DNA of 64,000 bases from contig NC_085869.1 of assembly GCF_034702125.1 (NCBI RefSeq), positions 13,600,407 to 13,664,406 of the forward strand. Direction: 5' to 3'. Below are positions 1-57,272 of the stretch, one piece after another. The translations under genes were made by a program, and so were the position numbers. The DNA comes from Engraulis encrasicolus (taxonomy: Eukaryota > Chordata > Actinopteri > Clupeiformes > Engraulidae). Within the stretch, counting starts at the first letter, position 1. Every line of letters begins with the position of its first letter. Below the pieces are notes generated by a model. It searched no databases. It saw nothing but the letters and a program-made list of their open reading frames with translations, and was not told the DNA's origin.

Positions 1-489
1 GAAACACTGGTCAAATTGCATAATAGGATGCCATTCTTCACTTCGTTATTGCCATGGTTGTACGGTCCGATTATAGCCTATGGCAAGAACATATTCCTCA
101 AATGGCCGATTATGCCGATGTGTTGTATTTGTTTTTTAAAGGCCTGTTTTGTCGCTATCATAGTATTATTATGTGCATTTGTTACATTTTCTCCAAGTCG
201 TCTTCCGTGGGTGGAGCCTAAACAATGGACAGGGTGGAAATGTAGCCAGTGGCCACCCCCTGCAATGTAACTGGTCCCCTGCTGCCACCCAGCTGATAGA
301 TGTGTAATAGAACCAGAGAGTGTTGAAAAGGCCTTTTGAATTCTGAAGGCGGAAGTAGGCCTACCGAGAGAGAGATTTTTAAAAAATCATTTTTTTGGAC
401 TTCACCACCAGTTCATAACATACAATATTTTCCCTACAACATCAACCCTCGGCATGAGAAGGAAGGAGCCCTCTCCTCCACACTCTCAA

Positions 490-605
<116 letters not shown>

Positions 606-1621
606 ATGGTCATGTGGTGGTAAGTCTCAACAGTTCAGCTAACCACAAACTGCCATGTCATTCTATGGGATTGTGTGGCATTTTACATCATAGTAAATGC
701 TTTTGAACAGTATTATTCACGATCCAAAACTTAACTTAATTCATTCATACCAGTTTTGGTCAGGTTGTGGTAGTGCTATTAAATTAGTTTGTTCTGCTTC
801 AGTAGGACAAACTAAAGGGACATAGCCTACTGTAGACGACAACATTTCTAAGCTAATGTATCCTTCACAAGTCATTGGGTACTTCAATCAAGTCAAGTCA
901 CATTATTTTTTTAATAGTTTTTGCCATTTAGACCATTTAGTATCACTTGACGCCTCACTTCACAAGACTGACATAACATCGTCATAACTATGACATAACA
1001 CTGGTCATGAACATGCATGAATGTCAATGGCTGCTGTCATTCATTGTCACAATAATAACACATTTTGCATTTAGTTACATGGGGAGATAGAGAGAGAAAA
1101 ATGAATTAGTCCAAATGCTACTTTGAACAGGTGGGTCATTTTGAGTCCTGTGAACGCATCTCAGGTGGCAGGGCATTACATAGCCTAATACATAACCAAA
1201 TCTGCTCAACGTGTAATAAAAACTGAACTACCAAACATCCATAGTCTTAATAACCAACCATGTTTAAGGAAGGCCCGACGCATAATATCTGATCCACACC
1301 ACCCCAGCTACACACACTTCACCCTACTACCATGACCACAGATACAGAAGCATGTGCGCCCGCACCAGACTTGTCACCTAACTCTGGGCTCTTGTAAGGT
1401 TTTTTAAGTGTTTTTCAGTAACAACACAGTGGACTAACTGGTATGACAGCTATGCAATATCATGTGCTAGTGTACTTACACCATAAATGTACTTTTACCT
1501 CTGACACCTCTGGCTGGTTATCATTACACAAGACAACCTACCTGTCACATTCAGCCCTCTCCTTCCATAACAGGACCAACAGGCCAAACTTGTTTCATTT
1601 CTTTCTTGGCTTTTTATCTCC

Positions 1622-1756
1622 ATGGGTAGGCGTTTGGGGGTGTCCATGGGTAAGCAGTGGGCTTGTATATGGTTGTTAGTTCAACTCCCGAACCGCCAGG
1701 TTGGTAGGGGGGATTACCATAATTAACCAGTGCTCTCCCCCATTTTCTTCCATTAC
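1622..1756. repeat. SINE-like dispersed repeat, copy 1
   Basis: The segment from ATGGGTAAGCAGTGGGC to AACCAGTGCTCTCCCCCAT recurs in diverged form at about 3383-3500. The copy ends only about 33 bp before the 3' splice site of the idh1 exon at 1790, so it probably supplies part of the branch-point region. Confidence 0.55.
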
Positions 1757-1789
1757 CAAACTGTATGTAAACTGTTCTTTTTTTTTCAG

Positions 1790-14901
<13,112 letters not shown>

Positions 14902-14914
14902 AGCCGTCTGTAAG

Positions 14915-15127
14915 TTGGGTTGCCATCCGTCCCTTGAAATATGGAATCGGCCTATATTTAGAGATGAAAATACGGGTTCCATATTCAGCTGAAACGGGAC
15001 ATGGGGCGTTAAAATGTGTTATAATGCCGGGAATTAGATCCAAGAAATGCAACATTTTGTGGGGGAGGACCACCCCCTGCCTCAATGAAGTGTCCCGTAT
15101 TTTTCCCATTCACATTTGGCAACCCTA
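14915..15127. mobile_element. hAT-type MITE in the idh1 3' UTR
   Basis: The ends TTGGGTTGCCATCC and TTGGCAACCCTA are inverted. The flanking TCTGTAAG is duplicated perfectly at 14907-14914 and 15128-15135. The left duplication begins 5 bases after the last base of the idh1 stop codon. The element should therefore be part of the idh1 mRNA. Confidence 0.82.
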
Positions 15128-15716
15128 TCTGTAAGCAGTATAAGGAAAACATATGTATGCACATCGCACATGCATACAGAAACATGACGACCCACAGCTT
15201 AGGCACTTGTTAGCCTTTTTATTGCATTATGAGTCTTAGAACTGTATGTTTGTAACTGTCCGTGTACAATTCTGCCCTAGAGGGCAAAAAAGCAGTAACT
15301 TCATTGTTGTAGAAAATAAGTTATGATTTTAATGATTTATATATCAAAATATGAAGTCAAATGAAATGATTGAGTTGCTAAGAATGCAGTAATATAAAGT
15401 AACAAAACATCCACATATCAATCTACCTAAAACAAGAGTGTTTTCCCCCGACCGCGTTGTTGCTAACTAAGGTAGCAACTTGCTTGGTTGCAACCTTGCC
15501 ATACAATTTCCCAAATTCACTGGTTAGCAACAATGCTTTCGAGACATGGGGTCCTGGTCAGACTGGACAAGTGGACCATTTTACTCCGTTTGCAGCTCTG
15601 CACAGTTACTGCCTTCTTGCTTTGTAGGGCAGAATTGACTGCCCATATGAGGGTCCGTGCATTCCAGTGGATGGACTTGAGTGCCTTTTAATACACCATA
15701 TTGGAAAATAAATGTT

Positions 15717-15722
15717 TTAATC
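15717..15722 (+). terminator. idh1: idh1 polyadenylation signal
   Basis: AATAAA about 815 bases after the stop codon. It is the first clear canonical signal on this strand before the convergent armc8 gene. Confidence 0.6.
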
Positions 15723-16270
15723 TGTAGATTCGGGATGTTTTAACATTCTGTACTTGTTTTAAGATCATAGTAACTGGAAATTTGTTTTTGTTGCACTATG
15801 AGCGATATCGTTACTAACTCAAAACAAAGACATTAATTTCTGAGTAAGTCACAGACATACTACACCGTAATGAGTTCCTGCTCTATGTAGTTTATCATCA
15901 AAAGGTCACTGTTTACACTTTGTACATCCAGTCAGAAGTCTTCTTTGGGCATAATATAATATTAAAAAAAACATTCCACACAACTCCATCTGTGATTTGT
16001 TGTGTTTTTGAAGCATGCATGCACACGTGCACACACACACACTACAAAGAGGGTGGTAAAATACTTAATATCAGAGTATAATGAGTTGACATGAACAAAT
16101 TCATGGCAAAATTTATGAAGGACACAGTATTTGAGTTTCTTGTGGAATAGTGACTGTTTTTACAAAATTGTCTTATAGTCATCATCTGCATGCCCATTAT
16201 GACAAACATCCCTATTTGAATCAAATTTGGCAGTAGGCAGCCCGGAATTCCATCTGATAAAGACAAAGCC

Positions 16271-16342
16271 TAGCAGAGGATGGTTTCGATCCATCGACCT
16301 CTGGGTTATGGGCCCAGCACGCTTCCGCTGCGCCACTCTGCT
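16271..16342 (-). tRNA. Initiator tRNA-Met (CAT)
   Basis: A 72-nt gene that reads, on the minus strand, AGCAGAGTGGCGCAGCGGAA at its 5' end and ATCGAAACCATCCTCTGCTA at its 3' end. The anticodon loop is CCCATAACC. It matches the vertebrate initiator tRNA as I know it at every position, including the AUCG T-loop that distinguishes initiator from elongator tRNA-Met. The acceptor, D, anticodon and T arms all pair. It lies in the gap between the convergent idh1 and armc8 transcription units. The first TTTT after the gene on the minus strand is about 100 nt downstream, so the Pol III terminator is weak or non-canonical. Confidence 0.95.
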
Positions 16343-16739
16343 CTTCAGGTTACAGGAGAAAATGGAAGAAAATAAAGTGACATTTGTGGTTTGAGCCAAG
16401 AGGGGGCGCATGTCAGTCCAGCACGTGTTTGCAATGTGAAACGGGGGAGGGGGGCAGGCAGTAGTTTCACTGAACAGCATAGTTGCAGTACCTATTCTGG
16501 CCACCATTCTACACAGTGCACCTTTACATTTACTTTGGGATCAATAAAAAGTAACTCTACTTGAAGTTTCGTTGCAAAAAGTTGTGAGCTCCATTTTTTT
16601 TTTAACTTATTGCTTATAAATTTTATTAGTAGAAATGATTGTTCAGAAGTCCCATTATCTATTTGAGAATTCATTCAAATACTTTGAGAACACACTTTTT
16701 TCTGCACATTTTGGTTGTGGCCTTAAGCAAATGAGAAAG

Positions 16740-16860
16740 AATAAAGTCCTTTGCCTGATGAAGACCTGAAGGTCGAAACGTTGCGCACTTGCTATTAAAT
16801 TTTCACAGAAGACAAGCAGTGTTACGGGCTTTATTCCTTTTCACTTGGATTATTGCTTTT
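16740..16860. repeat. Dispersed repeat with GGTCGAAACGTTG block
   Basis: Contains CTGATGAAGACCTGAAGG and GTCGAAACGTTG, a motif often seen at the end of retroelement copies in fish. A related text (GAGGAAGGTGCAGG, CCAAAACGTC) occurs near 40000-40040. I cannot assign the family. Confidence 0.35.
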
Positions 16861-16971
16861 ATTGTCCTCCGCCTGGCCTACCGGGTGGGATGTGCACACA
16901 TCTACTCCTCTGAACATAAGCAAATGTGAACAGTACCAAAAGTAAGGAAACACAAAGCCATTTACCACCAC

Positions 16972-16977
16972 TTTATT
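16972..16977 (-). terminator. armc8: armc8 polyadenylation signal
   Basis: AATAAA on the minus strand about 550 nt after the armc8 stop codon. The 3' UTR (about 16960-17524) is otherwise featureless and A/T-rich. Confidence 0.55.
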
Positions 16978-17524
16978 TATTTTTTTCCAATGTGGTAGTA
17001 CCAGTATTTACAGTTTGAACATATATATTTTTTCCGAACCCCAATAACATTTAATTCATCTTTGAAAAAAGGTACACGGAACTGTTATCGGATGGGGATG
17101 TATTAAAAATCAAAAAAATATATATTTGTACATTTGAGGTATTTATCCACAAGGAAAAAAATGTGTTTATATTCCCCCCGGGGAAAGCTTTTTAAAATAA
17201 CATTATTACATTAACAATATTTACCATCACTCAAAAAAGGGAAAAAAAAAAAAAAAAAAAAGATAATTTAGCTTCTCTCTCAACATCCTCAGATTCCTTT
17301 GCGGTGCATGATGCGCCAAAACAAAAATCTTTATCTTAACCGTCTTCACATTCATAAGGTACATTTATGAACACTACACAAAGCTTTGGGTCACCATGCT
17401 CATGGGCCCAAACTTCTTGTATTTTTAACCATCAGTTAGCCTTGGCTCAAAATAAAACACGTCTCAAGGGACCAAAAACAGTAAACTTCCGAGTAATGGG
17501 CTTCTCATAAGTGCTGGGTTGGGG

Positions 17525-42200
<24,676 letters not shown>

Positions 42201-43244
42201 TTCTCTTCCATCCAACAGTACAGAAAAGCACTTTCGATGAGGACGAAACCTAACCAGTGGACTTTGACATAACAGAAAAACACCGAAGTATGAACAACAT
42301 CGGTTTTTGACAGCGTTTAAACATACACGGCATAGATAGCTGCGTATAAAAACATGTTGGGCAGCAGCGCAATAAGAAACTGCTGTCCTCGTAAAACGAA
42401 TCTAATGGAACTAATCCCACACTTCATTTACAACGCCCACAGGGAAACAAACGTCTGCGCGGCTGATTCGACACCACCTGGTCTTATTTTAAAATGCATC
42501 TTTAAATGTATTTGTATGCAGGTATTCATGATACTATCAATGTGTTGCTTTAGTATATACGTATTAATTAACGTAAACTACAGAGAAACCAAGGCATAGT
42601 TTCCAAATGTACTTTGCGGAAAGTCGTGTCCCGAATATTTTTACTTACATGCCCGGGCGATTTGGTCTTGCACATGAAATGGAGATATTTTGAATCATAT
42701 ACCGAAGAGTGGTTTAGCTACAAGTAAGTAATCGTAAATCATGTCCAGCTAAGGTGTTTTATATGCAACTACACCACACTCTGCAAGGGGTGGTGGAAAA
42801 ATGTTACAAAAGTGCTGCCAAATAAGAGACAAGAGACACTTCCCATGGCCACCACCATGAGCTTCCACGTCTTAAAAAAACAAAACAGGGGGGAACATTC
42901 AGAGAGATAGTCCCGTGCTATTATTTGCGGAATGTAATCTGCCAATATTTGGTTTACTGTGTTTGAGTAGACTAGTCAGATGGACCAATGGAAAGATGTA
43001 GCGGCTACTGTATATTTCTAATAAGCTTAGTGCACTGCACAGTAAATTGCAGATAAGCCCACTTGCATTACTGACACAGTAATTTGGAGATACTGTAGTT
43101 CTATATTCACCCTCTAATCTGGGGACCAGCACCATATAGCCAGATGTCTCTCGTCCAACACATATTAGCTGCTAGCTTTTCCAAGTGCATGCATTGTATA
43201 CCTGAAGTCTGTGGTTTGTGATTTTCCCACTATGTTCTGCAGAC
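42201..43244. promoter_or_regulatory. Shared armc8/dbr1 divergent promoter region
   Basis: The two start codons face away from each other across 1,044 bp, so both promoters should lie here. A strong donor (CTACAA|GTAAGT, GT at 42724) and a strong acceptor (TATGTTCTGCAG at 43231-43242) suggest a 5' UTR intron of dbr1. No TATA box is obvious. The exact start sites cannot be placed. Confidence 0.6.
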
Positions 43245-43441
43245 ATGAAGATAGCTGTAGAAGGCTGCTGTCATGGCGAGCTGGACAAAATCTACGAGAC
43301 CATTAGTTATCTGGAGGAAAGAGAGGGCATTAAGGTGGACCTGTTGCTCTGCTGTGGAGACTTCCAGGCTGTACGCAATGAGGGGGACATGAAGTGTATG
43401 GCAGTGCCCATGAAGTACAGGCAAATGCAAACCTTCTACAA
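43245..43441 (+). CDS. dbr1: dbr1 exon 1 (residues 1-66)
   Basis: ATG lies 3 bases after a strong acceptor (CTGCAG|AC). The N-terminus [20 protein letters not shown] aligns with the human start without extension. The donor is TACAA|GTAAGT. Confidence 0.97.
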
Positions 43442-45770
43442 GTAAGTTACAGATAGTGGGTCTCTTTAATAACGCTGTTTATGCTTTCCTATTAGTTTTT
43501 AAAATAATTAAAAAATATATTCATGTGTGTTTTTTCCTTTCTTAAAATTATTTTCTAGATATTACTCTGGGGAAAAGAAGGCTCCTGTACTGACTATCTT
43601 TATCGGTGGAAATCATGAAGCTTCCAACCATCTTCAAGAGCTTCCTTATGGGGGGTGGGTTGCTCCGAATATTTACTACTTGGGTGAGTATTCAAAAACA
43701 TCACACTGTCACAAGATCCTGCATTCCACCACCTGCATTCCACCAGCCGTCACCTAATAGTTTTGGACTTGGACTTCAAGGTGTGTCTGTGTGGGTGTGG
43801 GTGTGGGTGGACTGGGCTGGACAATGTGCACTGGACAATCTATGTTGTACTGCAGTTGTCAGAAAAGCTTTGAACATCAGATGATGATGCCCAACCCCTT
43901 CACTCAAAACCTTAGCTGCTCCCCTGAGGAAAACGCTACAGACCACATATTACAAGGAACGATATGACTGACAACTCTAATACCAAATGCAGTTTCCAGG
44001 GTCCACAAGCAATGGAAAAGCTACACAGTTGAAGCAAACAAAAAGTGTTATGTTTTAAGCAACGGAATGAATGTCCATATATGTTTTTATACAGTGAGAC
44101 CAATGACAAATTTCTCGCTGGCATGACGATGGAGTCTATTTTATTCTAAAACAGTTTCTTTGCTTCACAGGCTATGCAGGTGTGGTGTGTTACAGAGGCG
44201 TCCGCATTGGTGGTCTGTCAGGAATCTTCAAATACCACGATTACAGAAAAGGTCAGGAAACCTTTGCCAAACTCCCAAACACTTACGCTTCTGTACATAA
44301 TATCTGACGTGTCCATGGTAACTTACTGTTCAGCTTCCATTTTATTCAGGACACTACGAGTTTCCACCATACTCCCAAGATACACTGCGTAGTGTCTACC
44401 ACATCAGGAACATTGATGTCTTCAAACTTAAACAGGTCTGGGGAGACGTTTTCTACATTTTCTTTGTACTTTTTTGGGACTTTTTTGAGCAAAAAAATAT
44501 ATTTTCAATACTTATGAATTCTTGAATTCACGAGTACACGACAATAAACATTGTGTATCTTCTATCTTGGCTAATGCTGGTTTGTGTCTTCAAAAAGGTC
44601 TTCATATCTATGCTTCGTTGGCTCAAGAGTTGTTGTTTTTTGTTTTGTTTTGTTTGTTTAGATCCAGATGCCCATGGATGTGTTTCTGACTCACGACTGG
44701 CCACAAGGGATCTACAACTATGGCAGCACTCAGCAGCTGGTGAGCAAGAAGAAGTTTCTCAGGGAGGAGGTGGAGTCTGGCACCTTGGGGAGTCCCCCAG
44801 CTGCAGAACTCCTCGCCCACCTCAGACCGGCCTACTGGTTCTCCGCACATCTCCACGTCAAGTTCGCCGCTCTCATGGAGCACGGGGTAAATGGCCCAGT
44901 ACCTTTATTATTATCAAGATTCAAGACTTTATTGTCATTGCCAAAAGGCAACCAGTGCTGAAGTATATGTTTTGATGATATTGTGTAAAAAAAAAAGTAA
45001 TCACTGACATCCTTACTAGCCTCTTCAAGTCTGAATAATAATAAAAAATGTTGGTGTTTTTTTTTTTTTTTTTTAAACTTTTCTACTGTATGGCCATGCC
45101 TTACTCTTCGTTACCACATTACACAAGTCCTTCTTTTCTCTTTCTTTTGAATCTAGGCTAAAGATCAGAGTGCTCCTCGGACAACTAAGTTCCTAGCCCT
45201 GGATAAATGCCTACCTCATAGAGACTTCTTGCAGGTGAGCAATTTCTTTGTTTAATTAGTCCCACAAGGATTTTGCTATTTTTTTTGCGATCAAAATGAC
45301 TGATCAAAATTTGTCTGTGGAATTTTGCACCCATTGTTTGTTGTTGTTTTTATTTTACATGTGAACCCCATCAAGTGTGAAAGTCAGTGGTTCTGACTTC
45401 CGACCGCATCATAAGCATATGGAGTTTTCTGTGTGTGTGTGTGTGTGTGTGTGTGATTGTGTTTGCCTGGTTGTCTATCTATGTTGTTTAGGTTCTTGAG
45501 GTGGCGGAGCGACCAGGTACCTCTGACCGCCTGGAGTACGATGCAGAGTGGCTGGCTATCCTGAAGGCCACTGATAACCTCCAGAACGTCTCCCCTAACT
45601 TCTGGGCTCCTCCTGAGGACAACGGACTACATGCCAAGTTAGTGTTTTTTATTTTATTTTACACAGTCGATATTTGTGTACTATCAAGTGAAGTGAGTGT
45701 ACTTTCCAGACAAATTGTTCTACATAACTGGCATTACACAGGCTCCGATTTTAACTAAGCAAATACACAC

Positions 45771-45805
<35 letters not shown>

Positions 45806-46756
45806 CAACTTCAATCTCTCGATTACCTCAGTCACTTGAATGAGAAAGTTTTAAAAATAAATATTAATAATCATGCGCAGTTAAAAGTTGTGAGGCAATA
45901 ACCAATTTAGTGATGTCTTTGCATTTCAGTGGGTTTCTGCTCATTTTACGTTTTGGCATAATTTGCATTCCGTTCCAGGTGGGACTTCAGCGTTTCCGAA
46001 AGCGAGTTGACGGAAGCTGTGGGAGCCTTAGGGGGTGACCTCTCCATTCCGGAGAACTTCTCTCTCACCGTCCCCTCGTACAACCCCGCCAACCCTCAGC
46101 CCCACACGCCACCAACTTACAGCGTAAACCCACAGACCACAGAGCTCTGTGCCACCCTCGGGCTGACGGACATTTACGCTCAGGTTAGTCAAACCAAGCC
46201 CATGGGAGGAGGTGGCATGAAGACCGAGTACAAGGACATCTCCAGCAGTTTTGACGATTTTTCCACAAACCCCACTGACACGTCAGAGCTGTCCACCTCC
46301 GTCAACCCAGATGAAATAACTATCGAGGAGGAATGGGACGAGGACGAAGGGGGGGACGACGACGACCATGGAACCGAGAAAAGGCCGACTGATGACGCTG
46401 TTCCTGATAGTGGAGCTGGAGCTGGCTGTGTTGTTGACGTGGACGAGTTATTTAGTTCGCCCTCGTCAGGGGCACAAAGCAGAAACCAACTCCTACTTCC
46501 ACCCCCGTCCACAACCAAGAATGACGACTTTGCCCAGTCTCCTGACCGCCCCTCGTTACAGCTTCCTTCACCCACCCAGGCCTCGGATGACGCCCAGCTC
46601 TTAGGTGCGCAGGGAGATGAGGATAGGCAGCAGCTGAAAGTCCACAAACGATCTAGTGATGAAACATGTGTTGGTAAAAACAGTGGACTAAAGATTAAGA
46701 GGAGAAACCAAATAATTTACACTGCTAAGGATGAGGACGATGACGATGATAATTAA
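43245..46756 (+). CDS. dbr1: dbr1, RNA lariat debranching enzyme, gene span
   Basis: Metallophosphoesterase that hydrolyses the 2'-5' bond of excised intron lariats in the nucleus, allowing their turnover. Eight coding exons give 571 residues. Metal and active-site residues of the family are all in place: Cys8 and His10 (GCCHGELD), Asp39 (LLCCGDF), Asn84 and His85 ([10 protein letters not shown]), His174 ([12 protein letters not shown]), His226 and His228 (AHLHVKFAA). The 3' half of the last exon encodes a low-complexity acidic tail ([14 protein letters not shown]) and a basic cluster (LKIKRRN) before a terminal Asp run. It is head to head with armc8, as in human. Confidence 0.98.
43559..43683 (+). 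CDS. dbr1: dbr1 exon 2 (residues 66-108)
   Basis: The acceptor is TTTTCTAG|ATATTA and the donor CTTGG|GTGAGT. It carries the GNHEA metal motif and [16 protein letters not shown]. Confidence 0.97.
44171..44251 (+). CDS. dbr1: dbr1 exon 3 (residues 108-135)
   Basis: The acceptor is GCTTCACAG|GCTATG and the donor AAAAG|GTCAGG. It encodes [20 protein letters not shown]. Confidence 0.96.
44350..44435 (+). CDS. dbr1: dbr1 exon 4 (residues 135-163)
   Basis: The acceptor is TTTATTCAG|GACACT and the donor AAACAG|GTCTGG. It encodes [17 protein letters not shown]. The preceding intron is only 98 bp. Confidence 0.96.
44662..44886 (+). CDS. dbr1: dbr1 exon 5 (residues 164-238)
   Basis: The acceptor is TTGTTTAG|ATCCAG and the donor CACGGG|GTAAAT. 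It carries the THDW and AHLH metal-ligand motifs. Confidence 0.97.
45157..45234 (+). CDS. dbr1: dbr1 exon 6 (residues 239-264)
   Basis: The acceptor is GAATCTAG|GCTAAA and the donor TTGCAG|GTGAGC. It encodes [17 protein letters not shown]. Confidence 0.96.
45431..45455. repeat. (GT)12 microsatellite
   Basis: A short GT run 36 bp upstream of the dbr1 exon 7 acceptor. Confidence 0.95.
45492..45637 (+). CDS. dbr1: dbr1 exon 7 (residues 265-313)
   Basis: The acceptor is TTGTTTAG|GTTCTT and the donor GCCAA|GTTAGT. It encodes [20 protein letters not shown] and PEDNGLHA. Confidence 0.96.
45774..45803. repeat. (AC)15 microsatellite
   Basis: CA run in the last dbr1 intron. Confidence 0.95.
45979..46756 (+). 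CDS. dbr1: dbr1 exon 8 (residues 313-571, stop)
   Basis: The acceptor is GTTCCAG|GTGGGA; TAA is at 46754-46756. The N-terminal part completes the folded domain. The rest is Ser/Pro/Asp/Glu-rich and probably disordered. Confidence 0.96.
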
Positions 46757-47195
46757 GTGTTTCATCTTTCTTTCTTCCTTGCTTTCATTCATTCTTGCTT
46801 CCTTCCTTTCTGCTGAACCTATTTGCTGTAAAATTCTTCTGTGAAATGATTTTTTTAAATCTTTTATAGACATGTGACATAATGTTGAACATTTCTGGAG
46901 CAATAACTGGTTTCAATTAACGATGACTACGACTCAGATTTTCATATTGTTTTGGATCTTTTTTTAGTGAATATAATGCTTTTTTGCATCCACAATGTGT
47001 TTGTCTTAATCTTGGATGCACAACTTTCCAGTGCTGTCTATAATTTTGTCACCTCATTTGTCAAGTCCATAATGTTGTCGCACCCTTGTAAGTTTTGTTT
47101 TCGTAAAGGCAGATGGGATGTGTCTCAGATGTTTCAGTCAGATTTTGACAACATTGCATCTTTTGTGTCGTTTTGATTATTTGTCATTTTCTGAA

Positions 47196-47201
47196 AATAA
47201 A
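47196..47201 (+). terminator. dbr1: dbr1 polyadenylation signal
   Basis: AATAAA 440 bases after the stop codon, followed by a T-rich stretch at 47219-47236. Confidence 0.6.
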
Positions 47202-48167
47202 TGTTCTAAATGTCAGTATTTTCAATATTTTTCAAATTCAGAGGGAATGTTCAGTTGTTCATATAATGAAACAAAAATATTTGTTTTACTCAAACGCATA
47301 CCTTTAAATGGTGAAACCAGAAAAACTGACAATTTTGAAGTCGTCTCATATTTTCCAGAGCTGTTGTATGCTGATAATGGTTTTGGAAGGATTTTACAAC
47401 CATGGCCTCTTTTTAAAGTCACTTCAAGTAAAATCTGGCACATCTTAGCCCACTCTCCCCTGTACTGTAGTAAGCCACACTGCACTAGCTGGTTTGAAAA
47501 GGTGAGATTGACCTGGATGGATGAGGATCAAAACTCCCTTGATTGTACAGTGACTGTCCTGATTGTTGTGGTCTGACAGACACCCAGTTGTCTACAGAAA
47601 ATGCACCAGCTGCGATAACTTTTTCTTCATAATTCTCATTTTCTTCTTCAGCACATGAGATTTGCTGCCTTCAATGACAGATAAGTAAGTTGAGGTCTTG
47701 CTGGAATGTCACATAATGACAAATCCACAAAGATAAATTACCTTGACCTGACATGCATGATCATTTGACACAATGTAGTATTATCTGTTGCAATTATAAT
47801 GTTCACACATATAATTTTGGTCATAACCTTCAACACAGACAAAATTCCATCACCCTGCACTCTACAGACCACAGGTTAAGAAAGTGCGTAACTATACAGT
47901 ACTTGTGAACATTCTCTTCACTCCAAAATTAAAGCCCATGAAAACACATGTTGGCCCCCACATTAAGTCAGGAAGGTATTGATTAATGTTGCGTGCATGC
48001 AAGCGGCCTGAGTTACATGTCACATCAATTCTTCTGCAAAGAAGTTTGGGTTGGGTGGGGTGTGACTTATCTTGAACACAGATATGGGGGGGGCTTTAGC
48101 AAAAATTGGTCAAGAATTGCTGACTGTGCATTTTCCATGACCTCACAGCACCATATATGTACCGGTA

Positions 48168-48500
48168 CACTATATTACCAAAAGTAATTGCTCTCTTGCC
48201 TTGACTGTGACTCACTTATGAACTTAAGTGCCATCCCATTCCAAACCCATAGGGTTCAATAATGCATCAGCCCACCTTTTTCAGCCACTACAGCTTCAAC
48301 TCAGGTTGTGAGGAGTGTCTTCAGAGGATTTTTTTGACCATTCTTCTAAGAGCCCATTGATGAGGTTACATTGGTGTTCTTTGAGAAGGTCTGGCTCTCA
48401 TCCTTCGCTGTAATTCATCTCAAAGGTGTTTAATCAGGTTCATGTTAGGACTCTGGAGTCTAAATTGTGTACTAAACTTATTCCTCCAACTGTACCTCTG
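48168..48500 (-). mobile_element. Tc1-family relic
   Basis: It begins CACTATATTACCAAAAGTAA and contains CTTATGAACTTAAGTGCCAT and TTGACCATTCTTC. The antisense of a transposase C-terminal region follows but is broken by indels. No right terminal repeat is seen. Confidence 0.55.
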
Positions 48501-48631
48501 GCCTGCCTGACCACTTTATGTTGCTATAGCTACTATCAGTAGGCCCTTAACACCATCATTACGTCAGCTTGCAGTTGTTTCATAGTAACACTTTTTCAGC
48601 CACACAATTTTAACACAACTTTCGATTCAGT

Positions 48632-48637
48632 TTTATT
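48632..48637 (-). terminator. plekhm3: Candidate plekhm3 polyadenylation signal
   Basis: AATAAA on the minus strand about 345 nt after the plekhm3 stop codon. Confidence 0.4.
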
Positions 48638-48981
48638 AAAGTATAATAGGACTGAATGACTGAAAAGGGGGCAAAAGGTTATGGAAGCCCTTCTGCAATA
48701 ACTACATACAAAAAAAACATCCGTTCACTATATTTTCCCTCATAGGTAAGTGTAGAAAGGAGTCCGTTATGCATATATTGTGTCTTATTATGCAAATTTC
48801 AAAGAAGAAATAATTGTACAGCCATCATGCTATTCTGTTGTTTTCGAGATTGCTGGGCCTCCCTTGACTCGATCTCTCATTTTTTGTTAATAACTGTGGG
48901 TTTTTTCTGGGGGTTTTTTCTGTAGTAGTGGTGTTTTGATTTCAGTCTTATTTTGACTTCAGTCATAGTTCTTTGTACTTC

Positions 48982-56637
<7,656 letters not shown>

Positions 56638-56654
<17 letters not shown>

Positions 56655-56855
56655 CTAAGAACGTGAAAGAAAAGAGGGGGAAAAAAAATCTGATTAAATA
56701 TGTGAAGTGAAGTGAAAGTGAAAGCCCAATTGGGGAAGTCCAACTCCCATTTTCATTGTGACACAGCACAGTCTGCTTCATCTTGGATTCACATGGCTGT
56801 CACAACCGTCAGACTAAGAACGTGAAAGACAAGAGGGAGAAAAAATCTGGTTATA
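56638..56855. repeat. Duplicated acceptor region upstream of plekhm3
   Basis: The sequence TGTCACAACCGTCAGACTAA plus following bases (AGAACGTGAAAG) occurs at 56638-56675 and again at 56796-56834, so the 3' splice site of the first coding exon exists twice. Between them lies a piece of a repeat that is shared in reverse near 60290-60345. Confidence 0.8.
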
Positions 56856-56878
56856 CATTGCTCTACGATAAGCCTACC

Positions 56879-57272
56879 AGGGGTGTCGAACTCATTTCAG
56901 TTCAGGGGCCAAATAGCCTGTAGAGGAGCCTATTTTATCTCAAGTGGGCCGGACCAATAACGTAATAGCTAATCATCGCAAATATCTGAATCATTTTGGA
57001 ATCACATGGCTAGACAATCATCTCGAGCTCGATGACACAGTGGTTATGTCAGGAGTATCGACTGTAAATGTCGACCACAAAAGACATTTAATAGTAAGTA
57101 GGCTATTAAAAACCTGTGATCTCACACAATTGCAGCGAATTTTGTGATGCGCTAGATATTTACTTTGGTATTTTGGCATTCTTAGTTTCTTTTCCTCTAC
57201 AGGTCTGGGGCATGATTGATTGAACCATCTGGCAGGGTCCAGGGCCCGGGCCTGATGTTTGACACCCCTGCT
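56879..57272. mobile_element. hAT-like element
   Basis: The ends CAGGGGTGTCGAACTCA and GTTTGACACCCCTG are inverted. A convincing target duplication is not visible. Confidence 0.55.

Larger units (their letters stand above)
46757..48981. other. dbr1 3' UTR and dbr1-plekhm3 intergenic region
   Basis: The dbr1 3' UTR probably ends near 47220. Beyond it there is no gene. A Tc1-family relic lies at about 48168-48500. The stretch 47220-48160 is unassigned. Confidence 0.6.

Noticed and set aside
46189..46647. 152-codon minus-strand frame opposite dbr1 exon 8
   Set aside because: Antisense of the low-complexity acidic tail of dbr1. It shows only Ser/Pro-rich composition.
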